Positions 18,455-28,159 are shown, counted from the stretch's first letter. The stretch: 64,000 nucleotides of DNA from Psychrobacillus lasiicapitis (GCF_006861795.1 NZ_VDGH01000002.1:248001-312000); one strand, 5' to 3'. Translations and numbers: made by a program. The notes: a model not told the origin generated them from the letters alone.

Positions 18455-20335
18455 ATGATCCGACTGCGAATGATTTGGTTAATAACGATTATTCTGTTTT
18501 TGATGGTTGGAGCTAAACTAATACAGCTGCAGTTTTTTCAATTTGATGAATTGACGTCTAAGGCAAAAGAGAGCTGGGATCGAGAACTGCCTTATTCATC
18601 TCTGCGAGGGAATATTTTGGATAGAAATGGAGAAGTCATTGTAGGAAATAAGCTCGCTCCGACACTATTTTACATGCCTTCTCAAAATGATGATCCTGAA
18701 CAAGTAGCAGACCAAATCGCCCCGCTTATTGAGGTGGATAAAGAAAAGCTGTTGGAACAAATAAATAAAAGAGAGAGTATCATAAAAATTGCACCGGCAG
18801 GTAAAAATATTTCTACTGAACTAGCAATGGAAATACAAGATAAGAATATTAAAGGTTTATATTCAGGCGTCGACTACATAAGAGACTATCCACATGGAGA
18901 GATGCTATCTAGATTGCTAGGTTTTACCGGGTATGATACACAAGGACTTGCGGGAATTGAATATCAATACGATGCTGTTTTAACAGGGAAAGAATCAGCC
19001 ATTCGGATGTACACAGATGCAAAAGGCATCCCACTACCTCATGTAGATGATGGTTGGAAGAATGGTACGAAGGGTAATCATGTACAGCTAACGATTGATA
19101 TGAACATACAACAAGTAGTAGAAAGAGAACTTTCTCAAGCGATGAAGCAGTACGATGCGACGCAAGCTATTGGTATTGCGATGAACCCTAAAACAGGAGA
19201 GATACTCGCCCTCGCTTCTGCTCCAAACTTTGATCCTGCTAATTATCAAGATGTGGAATCGACTATTTATAATCGTAATTTACCAGTATGGATGACATTT
19301 GAACCCGGCTCTACATTTAAAATAATTACACTGAGTGCTGCGCTCGAAGAAAATGTAGTAGATTTAGAGAATGATCATTTTTTTGATCCAGGATACGTAA
19401 TGGTAGAAGGTACTAGACTCCGTTGCTGGAAAAGGCAAGGCCATGGTGATGAAACTTTCTTAGAAGTCGTTCAAGACTCCTGTAACCCAGGTTTTATCGA
19501 ACTAGGTAGAAGAGTTGGTCCCGAAAAGCTTCAAGAGTATATTCGAAATTTTGGTTTTGGAAAATCGACAGAATCAGGCATGGCTGGAGAATCGACGGGC
19601 ATTCTATTTAGTAAAGATCGTTACGGTCCTGTTGAACATGCGACTACATCATTCGGTCAAGGTATTTCCGTAACGCCGATTCAACAAGTGCAGGCGGTTG
19701 CTGCAGCGGTAAATGGTGGTTATTTGTATAAACCATATATCGTAAAAAATGTGTTAGACGGAGAAACGAATGACATTTTATCGACTACCGAACCAGAGAT
19801 GAAAAAGCAAGTAATCAGCGAAGAAACTTCTGCAAAAGTTCGAGATGCGCTAGAACATGTTGTAGCGTTAGGCTCTGGAAGAAATGCTTATAGAGATGGA
19901 TTACGAATTGGTGGGAAAACAGGAACTGCCCAAAAGGTCATAAACGGTAGATACGCAGAAGGGGAATATATCGTATCATTCATCGGTTTTGCACCAGCGG
20001 ATGACCCGGAAATCGTTGTATACGTTGCAATTGATAATCCGAAAAGTTCTACGGTATTTGGCTCTACTATTGCAGCACCCATTGTTGGGCAAATCATCGA
20101 GGATTCATTGGAAGTTACCGGCGGTGGTAAACAATTAGAAAAAGAATACAGATGGGGAGACGTTGAACAAGTTCGCGTTCCAAATTTAGTAGGTATAAAG
20201 AAAAAAGAAGTAACATCCTATATGTATCCATTTTCAATAGTTTGGCATGGTGAGGGGGAAGAAATACTGACCCAGCTACCAAAAGAAGATAGTCTCATAC
20301 CTATTGATGGAACCATACATGTATATACGAAATAA
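18455..20335 (+). CDS. spoVD: Sporulation-specific penicillin-binding protein SpoVD
   Basis: A class B PBP (626 residues from the first ATG) with an N-terminal anchor, a dimerisation domain, a transpeptidase domain (STFK with Ser286 and Lys289; KTG 488-490) and one C-terminal PASTA repeat; a single PASTA repeat is the SpoVD pattern. It makes spore cortex peptidoglycan at the outer forespore membrane with SpoVE. The start is uncertain: the only good ribosome-binding site (AAAAGGAG, 18421-18428) lies 26 nt from this ATG but 8 nt from an in-frame ATT at 18437, which would add Met-SKLKQ before the ATG-encoded Met. Confidence 0.88.
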   Translation: MIRLRMIWLITIILFLMVGAKLIQLQFFQFDELTSKAKESWDRELPYSSLRGNILDRNGEVIVGNKLAPTLFYMPSQNDDPEQVADQIAPLIEVDKEKLLEQINKRESIIKIAPAGKNISTELAMEIQDKNIKGLYSGVDYIRDYPHGEMLSRLLGFTGYDTQGLAGIEYQYDAVLTGKESAIRMYTDAKGIPLPHVDDGWKNGTKGNHVQLTIDMNIQQVVERELSQAMKQYDATQAIGIAMNPKTGEILALASAPNFDPANYQDVESTIYNRNLPVWMTFEPGSTFKIITLSAALEENVVDLENDHFFDPGYVMVEGTRLRCWKRQGHGDETFLEVVQDSCNPGFIELGRRVGPEKLQEYIRNFGFGKSTESGMAGESTGILFSKDRYGPVEHATTSFGQGISVTPIQQVQAVAAAVNGGYLYKPYIVKNVLDGETNDILSTTEPEMKKQVISEETSAKVRDALEHVVALGSGRNAYRDGLRIGGKTGTAQKVINGRYAEGEYIVSFIGFAPADDPEIVVYVAIDNPKSSTVFGSTIAAPIVGQIIEDSLEVTGGGKQLEKEYRWGDVEQVRVPNLVGIKKKEVTSYMYPFSIVWHGEGEEILTQLPKEDSLIPIDGTIHVYTK

Positions 20336-20402
20336 CCAATTTTAAAAATAAATAACTATGGAACATTCAGCTATAGTTGATGGCAATTAAGGAGATTTTT
20401 TC

Positions 20403-21374
20403 ATGACATTATCTGCAACGATTATTACACTATTTGTTAGTTTTCTTTTATCGGTCATTCTTGCACCAATCGTAATTCCTTATTTAAGGAAGATGAAGTT
20501 TGGTCAAAGTATTAGAGAAGAAGGACCTGAATCACATCAAAAAAAAGCAGGAACGCCAACAATGGGAGGACTTATTTTTATCACTTCCATTATCGTTTCA
20601 ACGATAGGTCTTTCGTTTTACTTCGATAAGTTAACGACGCAATCGATCGTATTGCTCATCATTTTAGTTGGATTTGGGGCAATTGGATTTTTGGATGACT
20701 TTATCAAAGTCGTATTAAAACGAAATCTTGGGCTAACGTCTATCCAGAAGTTGATTGGCCAAATTGTTATATCCATTATTGCTTATTTTTTATTAAAATT
20801 AGGACCATTTGACACCACTTTGGCTATTCCATTTACGAATATCGATTTCTCGTTAGGTCAATTTTATGTAGCATTTCTAATATTCTGGTTAGTAGGATTT
20901 TCAAATGCGGTGAATTTGTCGGATGGATTAGATGGTCTAGTATCTGGAACAGCTTCTGTTGCTTTCGTAACATTTGCTGTGCTAGCACTTACTTTTGAAC
21001 AGACAGATATAGCTATTTTCGCTTTTAGCGTGGCTGGAGCTCTATTAGGATTTCTACTATTCAATAAGAATCCGGCAAAAGTATTTATGGGTGATACTGG
21101 TTCACTTGCATTAGGTGGTTCGCTTGCAATGGTGTCTATTTTAGTCAAGCAAGAGCTAATGCTTGTAATCATAGGGATTGTTTTTGTAGTGGAGACTTTG
21201 TCCGTTATTTTACAAGTAATTAGTTTTAAAACAACTGGAAAGCGTATTTTTAAAATGAGTCCGATTCACCATCATTTTGAACTTTCTGGTTGGAATGAGC
21301 GCAAAATTGTAACTGTATTTTGGGCAGTTGGTTTTGTTGCCGCTATGATTGTTGTATTGATGGAGGTTTTGTAA
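20403..21374 (+). CDS. mraY: Phospho-N-acetylmuramoyl-pentapeptide transferase
   Basis: A 323-residue integral membrane enzyme with about ten membrane segments that makes lipid I from UDP-MurNAc-pentapeptide and undecaprenyl phosphate. Family motifs: [10 protein letters not shown] near residue 50, GFLDDFIKV (catalytic Asp pair) near 98, NLSDGLDGL near 175 and [13 protein letters not shown] near 288. AAGGAGA precedes the ATG. murE, which lies between spoVD and mraY in B. subtilis, is absent here; only 67 nt separate the genes. Confidence 0.96.
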   Translation: MTLSATIITLFVSFLLSVILAPIVIPYLRKMKFGQSIREEGPESHQKKAGTPTMGGLIFITSIIVSTIGLSFYFDKLTTQSIVLLIILVGFGAIGFLDDFIKVVLKRNLGLTSIQKLIGQIVISIIAYFLLKLGPFDTTLAIPFTNIDFSLGQFYVAFLIFWLVGFSNAVNLSDGLDGLVSGTASVAFVTFAVLALTFEQTDIAIFAFSVAGALLGFLLFNKNPAKVFMGDTGSLALGGSLAMVSILVKQELMLVIIGIVFVVETLSVILQVISFKTTGKRIFKMSPIHHHFELSGWNERKIVTVFWAVGFVAAMIVVLMEVL

Positions 21375-21375
21375 A

Positions 21376-22731
21376 GTGAAACAGTTACCAATTGTCTATC
21401 ATAAAAAAATATTAGTATTAGGATTGGCTAAAAGTGGTACGGCTGCTGCCGAAATTTTGCATGATTTAGGTGCCTTTGTAACTGTAAATGATGCAAAACC
21501 TTTCGATGAAAACGAAAATGCTCAGTATCTACTTTCTAAAGGTTTAACGGTCATATGCGGAAGCCATCCGGAGGATCTTTTAGACGAGGGATTCAGTCTT
21601 ATAGTAAAGAACCCTGGTATTCCTTATACAAACTCCGTTATTGCGGAGGCAAAAAGAAGAGGGATACCGGTTTGGACAGAAGTGGAGCTAGCCTATCGTA
21701 TAAGTGATGCACCGATGATAGGTATTACGGGATCAAATGGTAAAACAACAACAACTACACTTATCTTTGAAATACTTAAACAAGGACAAAAGCACCCATT
21801 GATCGCGGGCAATATTGGAACCGTTGCTAGTAGTGTGGCTAAAGAAGCTTCAAAAGAAAATACGATTGTAACAGAACTTTCATCCTTTCAGCTAATGGGA
21901 ACGGAACAATTAAAACCGAAAATTTCCATTTTGATGAACTTATATGAAGCACATCTAGATTACCATTCGGATTTCAGGGAATATACAAATGCGAAATTTA
22001 ATATTACGAGAAACCAAGATGCATCTGACTGGTTCATTTACAACGGAGAGCAAAAGATCGTGATGGAATATGCCGAGAAGAGTATGGCGATGAAAGTCCC
22101 GTTTTATGTTAGCCAGAAAACGAATGATGGTATAAGCGCAGACGATCAGTTTGTCTATTGGAATGGAGAAAAGGTATTTGAAAGATCAATCATTGCACTT
22201 AGAGGAAAACATAATTTAGAAAATGTGTTAGCTGCAACTGCTACAGCACTTTTAATGGATTGTTCTATTGAAGATATCAAGGCTGTTCTTTCTACTTTTC
22301 ACGGCGTAAAACATCGCACGCAATTTATTCGAGAATGGAATTATAGAAAATTCTACAATGATTCTAAGGCGACGAATGCATTGGCAACTAAAAGTGCATT
22401 GGAAGGTTTTTCAGAGCCGATTATTTTGCTCGCTGGTGGCGTTGATAGGGGCCATTCTTTTGATGAGTTAATTCCTTATTTACATCATGTAAAAGCTTTG
22501 ATACATTACGGGGAAACTGCAGAACGTTTGCAAAAGTTCGGAGAGGAGCAATCGATTCCGACTGTTATTCGCGTAAATAATTTAGTGGAAGCTATTGATG
22601 AAGGTATTAGCGTATCAGATGCAGGGGATGTCATCTTATTATCACCTGCTTGTGCAAGCTGGGATCAATACGCAAGCTTCGAGTTACGTGGCGATGAGTT
22701 TATTAATAAAGTTATTTCTCTGAAAGAGTAA
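21376..22731 (+). CDS. murD: UDP-N-acetylmuramoylalanine--D-glutamate ligase
   Basis: A 451-residue Mur ligase that adds D-glutamate to UDP-MurNAc-L-Ala. An N-terminal Rossmann-like domain (LVLGLAKSGTAAA) precedes the ATP-binding GITGSNGKTTTT at residues 116-127, and the C-terminal domain has LLAGGVDRGHSFDEL and LLSPACASWDQY. The start is GTG at 21376 with GGAGG 9 nt upstream inside the mraY end. Length equals B. subtilis MurD. Confidence 0.96.
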   Translation: MKQLPIVYHKKILVLGLAKSGTAAAEILHDLGAFVTVNDAKPFDENENAQYLLSKGLTVICGSHPEDLLDEGFSLIVKNPGIPYTNSVIAEAKRRGIPVWTEVELAYRISDAPMIGITGSNGKTTTTTLIFEILKQGQKHPLIAGNIGTVASSVAKEASKENTIVTELSSFQLMGTEQLKPKISILMNLYEAHLDYHSDFREYTNAKFNITRNQDASDWFIYNGEQKIVMEYAEKSMAMKVPFYVSQKTNDGISADDQFVYWNGEKVFERSIIALRGKHNLENVLAATATALLMDCSIEDIKAVLSTFHGVKHRTQFIREWNYRKFYNDSKATNALATKSALEGFSEPIILLAGGVDRGHSFDELIPYLHHVKALIHYGETAERLQKFGEEQSIPTVIRVNNLVEAIDEGISVSDAGDVILLSPACASWDQYASFELRGDEFINKVISLKE

Positions 22732-22792
22732 CGAAAGGATGAAATAATCGGAAGTTAAAAGTAAAGTATTATTTGTTTCCTCCGTCTTATTT

Positions 22793-23842
22793 TTGTCAAT
22801 CATTGGTATTTTATTTGTCCATTCTGCTGGTTCTTATTGGAGTGAAGTGCATTATAAAGGACAAATGCCGTTTGCCATTAAACAAGCAACATATTTAATC
22901 GTAGGTATTGCGGTAGCTTTTTTTATTCGAAATAAAAGCATTATCCGTATTCCTACATTTTGGCAAATTTTATATTTAATTTCTATCGTATTATTAATAG
23001 GGGTATTAATTCCTGGAATAGGTGTAGTTAGAAATGGTTCGCAAAGTTGGATTCCATTAGGATTTATGAATTTTCAGCCAGCAGAACTTGCTAAAATTTC
23101 TGTATTAGGTGTATTAGCCGGTGCTTTGGCAAATGAAAAGAAGCCAAAAAAAGTAGTGTATTTTCAAAGTGCCATTTTGCTTCTAATACCAATTAGTTTA
23201 ATCATGCTTCAACCGGATTTTGGATCTGCGTTTGTATTAGTTATGGCAGTATTCTTTTTACTGTTCGCAGCTGGACTGTCTATCAAGTTTTTTCTAGCAA
23301 TTGGTGGGGTTGGAATCATTGGTTTTATAGCATTGATCATTTCTGCACCATATAGACTTGTCCGAATTCAAGCTTTTCTAGATCCATGGAAGGATCCTTT
23401 AGGTTCGGGGTTCCAGGCGATTCAATCGTTACTTGCTATAGGGCCAGCGGGATTGTTTGGATTCGGATATGGTAATAGTAGACAAAAGTTTTTATACTTA
23501 CCAGAACCTCAAAATGATTTTATCTTTTCTATTTTGCTAGAAGAGACAGGTTTTATAGGTGGGTTGATCGTTATCATTGCTTTTCTAACTTTTTTCACGA
23601 CAAGCTTTATGATGGCAGCTAAAACCAAAACGAGAGAAGCACAGTTAATGATTATCGCGTTCACTTCTTTGTTAACTGTTCAAACGTTTTTGAATATGGG
23701 AGTTGTGACAGGGCTACTTCCTGTAACGGGTGTTACTTTACCGTTTATAAGCTATGGTGGTTCATCTCTTGTCATGACTTGGATTATTATTGGGATTATA
23801 TTCAATCTAGCAAATACATCTATACAAGAAGGGAGGCGGTAG
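22793..23842 (+). CDS. spoVE: SEDS-family glycosyltransferase SpoVE/FtsW, start codon unclear
   Basis: A SEDS peptidoglycan polymerase with about ten membrane segments and the family stretch QPAELAKIS, plus LQPDFGSA, PLGSGFQAIQSLLAIG and FISYGGSSL. Position after murD suggests SpoVE, which makes spore cortex with SpoVD. The coordinates begin at the first in-frame standard start (TTG 22793), but this would cut the first membrane helix. Coding sequence clearly extends upstream to 22748, just after an in-frame TAA at 22745; the codon at the ideal distance from the GAAAGGATGA site is TCG. An ATG at 22739 is in the same frame but reads ATG-AAA-TAA. The first gene of the cluster that may need a rare start or carry a mutation. 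Confidence 0.85.
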   Translation: MSIIGILFVHSAGSYWSEVHYKGQMPFAIKQATYLIVGIAVAFFIRNKSIIRIPTFWQILYLISIVLLIGVLIPGIGVVRNGSQSWIPLGFMNFQPAELAKISVLGVLAGALANEKKPKKVVYFQSAILLLIPISLIMLQPDFGSAFVLVMAVFFLLFAAGLSIKFFLAIGGVGIIGFIALIISAPYRLVRIQAFLDPWKDPLGSGFQAIQSLLAIGPAGLFGFGYGNSRQKFLYLPEPQNDFIFSILLEETGFIGGLIVIIAFLTFFTTSFMMAAKTKTREAQLMIIAFTSLLTVQTFLNMGVVTGLLPVTGVTLPFISYGGSSLVMTWIIIGIIFNLANTSIQEGRR

Positions 23843-23843
23843 A

Positions 23844-24644
23844 ATGGAAAAAATCATCGATATTGAAGATCGTATACCCACTTTAAAAGAACGTAGGAGA
23901 CGCAGGACAAACAAAAAGTTTTCCATTCTACTTTTTCTCTTTGTCACGACTCTCTTAATCGTTCTCTATTTTCAATCAGCTTATAGTCAAGTACAGGCCA
24001 TTGAGTTAAAAGGCGCTGTCCTTGTTCCAAAAGAAACGTATATTAAACAAAGTACATTAAAATTGGGCGATTCAATGTGGGGTTTTAACGAAAAGAATAT
24101 TGAAAAAAACTTAGAACAAAATGAGTGGGTGAAATCTGCTCACGTAAAACGCAACTGGCTCACAGAAGTACATATCCAAGTAGAAGAATACAAACAAATT
24201 GGATACGAGGAAAAAGAAGGAACACTTAGTATTATTTTAGAAAATGGCAAAGTGATTGAAACAGTAGGACAAGTCTTGCCTTTTGAAGGGCCGATCTTTT
24301 CCGGATTTAAAGAAGAAAAAGTTCGTTTAAGATTAATAAAAGAATTAGCTAATCTACAACCAGAAGTATTGTTAACTATTTCGCAAATCATTTATACGCC
24401 AACAGAAAATGATAAATACTCGATCCAAGTATTTATGAATGATGGCAATGAGATAAAAGCCATTATTCCATCCTTTGCTGAAAAGATGAATTTTTATCCA
24501 TCCATCGTATCGCAGTTAAATCCAGACGTAAAAGGAATTATTGACCTAGAAGTTGGCTCATTCTTTCAGCCATATATGGAATTGCACAATGAAGAAATCG
24601 ACGAGGAGGCGACAGAGCTTGAAGAAGAGGAACCAACTCCTTAA
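23844..24644 (+). CDS. divIB: Cell division protein DivIB (FtsQ family)
   Basis: A 266-residue bitopic protein with a basic cytoplasmic tail (KERRRRRTNKK), a membrane helix at about 26-43, a POTRA domain beginning at IELKGAVLV and a beta domain behind it. DivIB stabilises the FtsL-DivIC-PBP2B complex at the septum. The tail is strongly acidic. murG and murB, which precede divIB in B. subtilis, are absent; divIB follows spoVE with one base between stop and start. Confidence 0.92.
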   Translation: MEKIIDIEDRIPTLKERRRRRTNKKFSILLFLFVTTLLIVLYFQSAYSQVQAIELKGAVLVPKETYIKQSTLKLGDSMWGFNEKNIEKNLEQNEWVKSAHVKRNWLTEVHIQVEEYKQIGYEEKEGTLSIILENGKVIETVGQVLPFEGPIFSGFKEEKVRLRLIKELANLQPEVLLTISQIIYTPTENDKYSIQVFMNDGNEIKAIIPSFAEKMNFYPSIVSQLNPDVKGIIDLEVGSFFQPYMELHNEEIDEEATELEEEEPTP

Positions 24645-25344
24645 AATACCTTCTCGAGGTCGAATACTTATCTCCTTAGTAAGTTTAGTTTTAGGCTTTA
24701 TACTTGCCTATTCCTATAGTATTGCCGTAGAAAATGAAGCGGAAAGAAATAGTACAAGCGAAAGTTTTTTAGAACAGACCAAATATAGAGAAGAATTAAT
24801 TAAACAAAAAGAAAGAAATAAGGAACTCACAGAAGAAATAAATGAAAGTCAGCAAGCGATTCGGGAGTTGGAGCAAACATTTGCAAATAGCGAAGAAAGT
24901 GCAGAGGCATTAGTAAAAGAAGCAGAAAAGTTAAGGTTATTAATGGGGGATATACCGTCACAAGGAAAGGGAATCTCGGTATCATTAGAAGATGGTGCAT
25001 ATAACCCGTCCCAAGAAAATCCGAATGATTATATTGTCCATGAGAGTCATGTGTTTAAAGTGGTGAACGAATTGAAAATTTCGGGAGCAGAAGCGATTTC
25101 CATTAATGGCCAAAGACTTCGAGCCAATTCGTTTATTCGTTGTACGGGCCCTGTTATAACGATAGATGGAAAGACATTTCCAGCACCGTTTACAATTGAA
25201 GCAGTAGGAGATCCCGAAGTACTATTAGCTTCTGTCCATCTAGGAGGTGGCGTCTTAGACCAGCTAACAAGTGATAATATTGTCGTGACGGTTGAAGAGA
25301 AAGGTAACATAACAATGCCCGCACTACGAGATGAAAAAAGCTAA
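24619..25344 (+). CDS. ylxW: DUF881 family protein YlxW
   Basis: A 241-residue protein with a membrane anchor near residues 14-33, a long coiled coil (about 40-110) and a DUF881 domain containing ISINGQRL and VITIDGKTFPAPF. YlxW-type proteins are encoded in the Bacillus division cluster between divIB and sbp; their role is unknown. The start is the TTG at 24619, supported by GAGGAGGCG 8 nt upstream, so the gene overlaps divIB by 26 nt. The frame is open further upstream but runs inside divIB. Confidence 0.85.
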   Translation: MKKRNQLLKIPSRGRILISLVSLVLGFILAYSYSIAVENEAERNSTSESFLEQTKYREELIKQKERNKELTEEINESQQAIRELEQTFANSEESAEALVKEAEKLRLLMGDIPSQGKGISVSLEDGAYNPSQENPNDYIVHESHVFKVVNELKISGAEAISINGQRLRANSFIRCTGPVITIDGKTFPAPFTIEAVGDPEVLLASVHLGGGVLDQLTSDNIVVTVEEKGNITMPALRDEKS

Positions 25345-25355
25345 CAAGTAACAAA

Positions 25356-25560
25356 AGCGCAAGCGCCTATGTCTGCCCCGAAAGGCAAATGGGGATGTGG
25401 TAGATCTGTAAAGTGCGCCACATCCTGTGGCAAAGCAGACATAACCCGCATCGTGCGGGCCAAGGAGGCAGCTCCTCAGTCACCACAGCTTTTTCACATT
25501 TGACCCCGAGGGGCAACGTTCTTCTGCGACGAGCTGTGCGCAGGAGCAAGGCGCTGGAGT
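25356..25560 (-). repeat. Family B intergenic repeat, copy 4 (inverted)
   Basis: On the minus strand it begins AGCGCCTTGCTCCTGCGCAC, includes CCCGCACGATGCGGG, and ends GGCGCTTGCGC, matching copy 3 in the opposite orientation. It fills the 294-bp gap between two cotranscribed DUF881 genes. Small frames across it are not genes. Confidence 0.78.
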
Positions 25561-25638
25561 CTGGACGGAGAATTACATGTAGAAAGGTGTCCACATACTG
25601 TAGATTTAATGATTTCCTAAGTTAAAGGAGGCCGAATA

Positions 25639-26358
25639 ATGAAAAAAGCCGTCTATATTCGGTTTACGATCATTTTGTTAATAGTTGGTTTTATGTTAGC
25701 TGTTCAATATAATACCGTCAAAAATCCAGAAGCGAGAGACACAAGAGACATTTGGGCTATTCGTCAGGAGCTTGCTAGAGAAACTGAATTACATTCGGAG
25801 TTATTATCGGAAGTGCGCATGCTAGAACAAACAATTGGTAAATACGAAAATATGCGAAATGAAAGTCCCGAAGTAGCTTTAAATGATACAGTGAATCAAT
25901 TGAAAAAAGATATTGGACTAGAAGCATTTGATGGCCCAGGGCTTACCATTACTGTAAAGCCATCCTTAGAAAGTATCGCAATGGGACAAGCAATCGAAGG
26001 AATCTCACCCGATTTACTTATTCGATTGGTCAATGAGATTAATCGATTTAAATCAAAAGCCGTAGAAATTGACGGTAAACGCATTATTTATTCGTCAGCT
26101 ATAAGAGATGTAAATGGGAAAACGACTGTAAATAATTTAACAATACGAAATGCCCCTTTTACGATTAAAATTGGAACCTCAACGTTTGAAGATGCAAAAA
26201 AAATGTATAATCAACTAGAGGCTTCGGCTATTGGTGATGACTTTTATATCGATAATTTAACGCTAGAAATCGGTGATCCAGAAAACCAACTCACTATTTC
26301 TGGTTATGACCAATCCGTAAACAATCAATTCTTAAAAGAGATTCCAGGAGGAGAGTAA
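25639..26358 (+). CDS. ylxX: DUF881 family protein YlxX
   Basis: A 239-residue paralogue of the preceding ylxW: N-terminal membrane helix (about 7-23), coiled coil (about 40-75) and DUF881 domain with VEIDGKRIIYSSAIRDVNGK. Tandem DUF881 genes followed by a DUF1290 gene is the standard ylxW-ylxX-sbp order of Bacillus. AAAGGAGG precedes the ATG. Unlike Bacillus, the two are separated by a repeat element. Confidence 0.85.
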   Translation: MKKAVYIRFTIILLIVGFMLAVQYNTVKNPEARDTRDIWAIRQELARETELHSELLSEVRMLEQTIGKYENMRNESPEVALNDTVNQLKKDIGLEAFDGPGLTITVKPSLESIAMGQAIEGISPDLLIRLVNEINRFKSKAVEIDGKRIIYSSAIRDVNGKTTVNNLTIRNAPFTIKIGTSTFEDAKKMYNQLEASAIGDDFYIDNLTLEIGDPENQLTISGYDQSVNNQFLKEIPGGE

Positions 26359-26361
26359 CGC

Positions 26362-26712
26362 ATGTGGTTGCCATTATTAGGTTTAATACTCGGGATTTCC
26401 CTTGGACTTTTAACAGATATCCAGATTCCAGAAATATATGAAAGCTATTTGTCTATTGCTGTACTAGCTGCTCTCGATACGCTTTTTGGAGGTATTAGGG
26501 CTCAATTACAACATGTATATGACGATAAAGTATTTGTATCTGGATTTTTCTTCAATATCGGACTTGCAGCAGCGCTTGCGTTTTTAGGAGTTCATCTTGG
26601 AGTAGATTTATATTTGGCTGCTATTTTTGCGTTTGGCGTTCGTTTGTTTCAAAATATAGCGGTGATTCGTCGAATGCTATTGACAAAATGGTCAGAAAGA
26701 AAAAATGCATGA
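26362..26712 (+). CDS. sbp: Small basic protein Sbp (DUF1290)
   Basis: A 116-residue membrane protein with three membrane segments and the conserved stretch ALDTLFGGIRAQLQ near residue 38 and FGVRLFQNIAVIRR near 95, typical of DUF1290/Sbp. It lies 3 nt after ylxX and before ftsA, as in B. subtilis. Function unknown. Confidence 0.9.
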   Translation: MWLPLLGLILGISLGLLTDIQIPEIYESYLSIAVLAALDTLFGGIRAQLQHVYDDKVFVSGFFFNIGLAAALAFLGVHLGVDLYLAAIFAFGVRLFQNIAVIRRMLLTKWSERKNA

Positions 26713-26730
26713 GCAATATGTACGAAAAAT

Positions 26731-26758
26731 TTGAATATTAAACTCTACGAACTATAAA
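26731..26758 (+). promoter_or_regulatory. Possible sigma-A promoter for ftsA-ftsZ
   Basis: TTGAAT (26731-26736), 16-bp spacer, TATAAA (26753-26758). An inverted repeat (ATAAAGT-tttag-ACTTTAT) overlaps the -10 region and is followed by TTTTT, so a weak terminator is an alternative reading. Confidence 0.45.
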
Positions 26759-26824
26759 GTTTTAGACTTTATAAGGTTTTTACACTAGAATAATAGTTAA
26801 AGAGCAAATAGGAGGTGCCACGGG

Positions 26825-28117
26825 TTGAATCAATCAGAATTGTATGTATCACTAGATATCGGGTCGTCTTCGATTAAAGTTTTAATAGGAGAAATGAATG
26901 ATGACTCGCTGCATGTTATAGGTGTAGGTAATGTAAAATCAAATGGGATTCGAAAGGGCACCATTGTCGATATAGACGCAACTGTTCAGTCTATTAAAAA
27001 AGCAATAAGTGAAGCGGAAAGAATGATTGGAATGGCTATCCATGAAATCGTTCTAGGAATTCCAGCTAATTTAGCAAATATACAAAACGTTAAGGGCGTA
27101 GTAGCTGTAAATAGAGAAGATAGAGAAATTACTGATGGGGATTTGGAGCGTGTCATTGAATCTGCTCAAGTAATGTCTATACCCCCTGAAAGAGAATTGA
27201 TCAATATTGCACCAAAGCAATTTATAGTGGATCATCTAGAAGAAATAAAAGACCCACGCGGTATGATCGGAACACGTCTCGAGCTAGACGGGATTATGAT
27301 GACAACATCGAAAACAATTTTACATAATGTGTTGCGGTGTGTGGAAAAAGCTGGTCTGCAAATTAGAGAGATATATTTACAACCGCTTGCAGCTGGCCAT
27401 TTTGCTTTAACAGAAGATGAAAAAAACCATGGTACTGCTTACATTGACATTGGTGGTGGCTCAACTACCATTGCGATTTTCAGTGAAGGACATTTGATCA
27501 ATACTTCTGTGATTCCTGTAGGTGGAGAGCATATTACAAAAGACCTTTCGATTGTATTAAAAACGCCTACAGAGCAAGCAGAAATGATTAAAATAAAATA
27601 TGGACATGCTTTTTACGATGATGCTTCTGATGATGAACTTTTTGAAGTACCAGTAATTGGAGCTGATATGAAAGAGCAATATTCTCAGCGGTATATTGCT
27701 GAGATCATCGGTGTTCGTCTAGAAGAATTATTCGAATTGGTTTTAGAAGAGTTTTATAGAATGGGTCTACAAGACCTACCTGGTGGTGTGGTAATTACTG
27801 GGGGCGTTTCTAAATTGGATGGAATAGGTCAATTAGCGAGACATATCCTCCAAACAAGAGTGAGATTATATACACCAGATTATATTGGGGTACGTGAACC
27901 ACAATATACAACTGCTGTTGGTCTTATAAGATATGCCTATAAAGAAGATCTTTTCTATGGTAAAATTGGTAATAGCCAAGCATTAGCACAAATGGCTAGT
28001 AGTGAAGCAGTTTCAAGTCCTAAAAAACAAAAACAAACTGTTCAAAATTCGACAAATGAAAACAAAGAAAGCGCAATGTCAAAAGCGAAGAAATTTTTCG
28101 ACAAATTTTTTGAATAA
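26825..28117 (+). CDS. ftsA: Cell division protein FtsA
   Basis: A 430-residue actin-fold protein that tethers FtsZ to the membrane. ATPase motifs: SLDIGSSSIKVLIGE at the N-terminus, YIDIGGGSTTIAIF near residue 208 and VVITGGVSKLDGI near 322. The C-terminus ends with an amphipathic basic helix (MSKAKKFFDKFFE), the membrane-targeting sequence. The start is TTG with AGGAGGTG upstream. ftsZ follows 42 nt downstream. Confidence 0.95.
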   Translation: MNQSELYVSLDIGSSSIKVLIGEMNDDSLHVIGVGNVKSNGIRKGTIVDIDATVQSIKKAISEAERMIGMAIHEIVLGIPANLANIQNVKGVVAVNREDREITDGDLERVIESAQVMSIPPERELINIAPKQFIVDHLEEIKDPRGMIGTRLELDGIMMTTSKTILHNVLRCVEKAGLQIREIYLQPLAAGHFALTEDEKNHGTAYIDIGGGSTTIAIFSEGHLINTSVIPVGGEHITKDLSIVLKTPTEQAEMIKIKYGHAFYDDASDDELFEVPVIGADMKEQYSQRYIAEIIGVRLEELFELVLEEFYRMGLQDLPGGVVITGGVSKLDGIGQLARHILQTRVRLYTPDYIGVREPQYTTAVGLIRYAYKEDLFYGKIGNSQALAQMASSEAVSSPKKQKQTVQNSTNENKESAMSKAKKFFDKFFE

Positions 28118-28159
28118 CAAAACCTTTATCATAGCTGAGAGAATATAGGAGGCAATAGC

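Noticed and set aside
25367-25625. Frames of 70-75 codons between ylxW and ylxX
   Set aside because: They fall inside a family B repeat and have no protein-like pattern or start signal.
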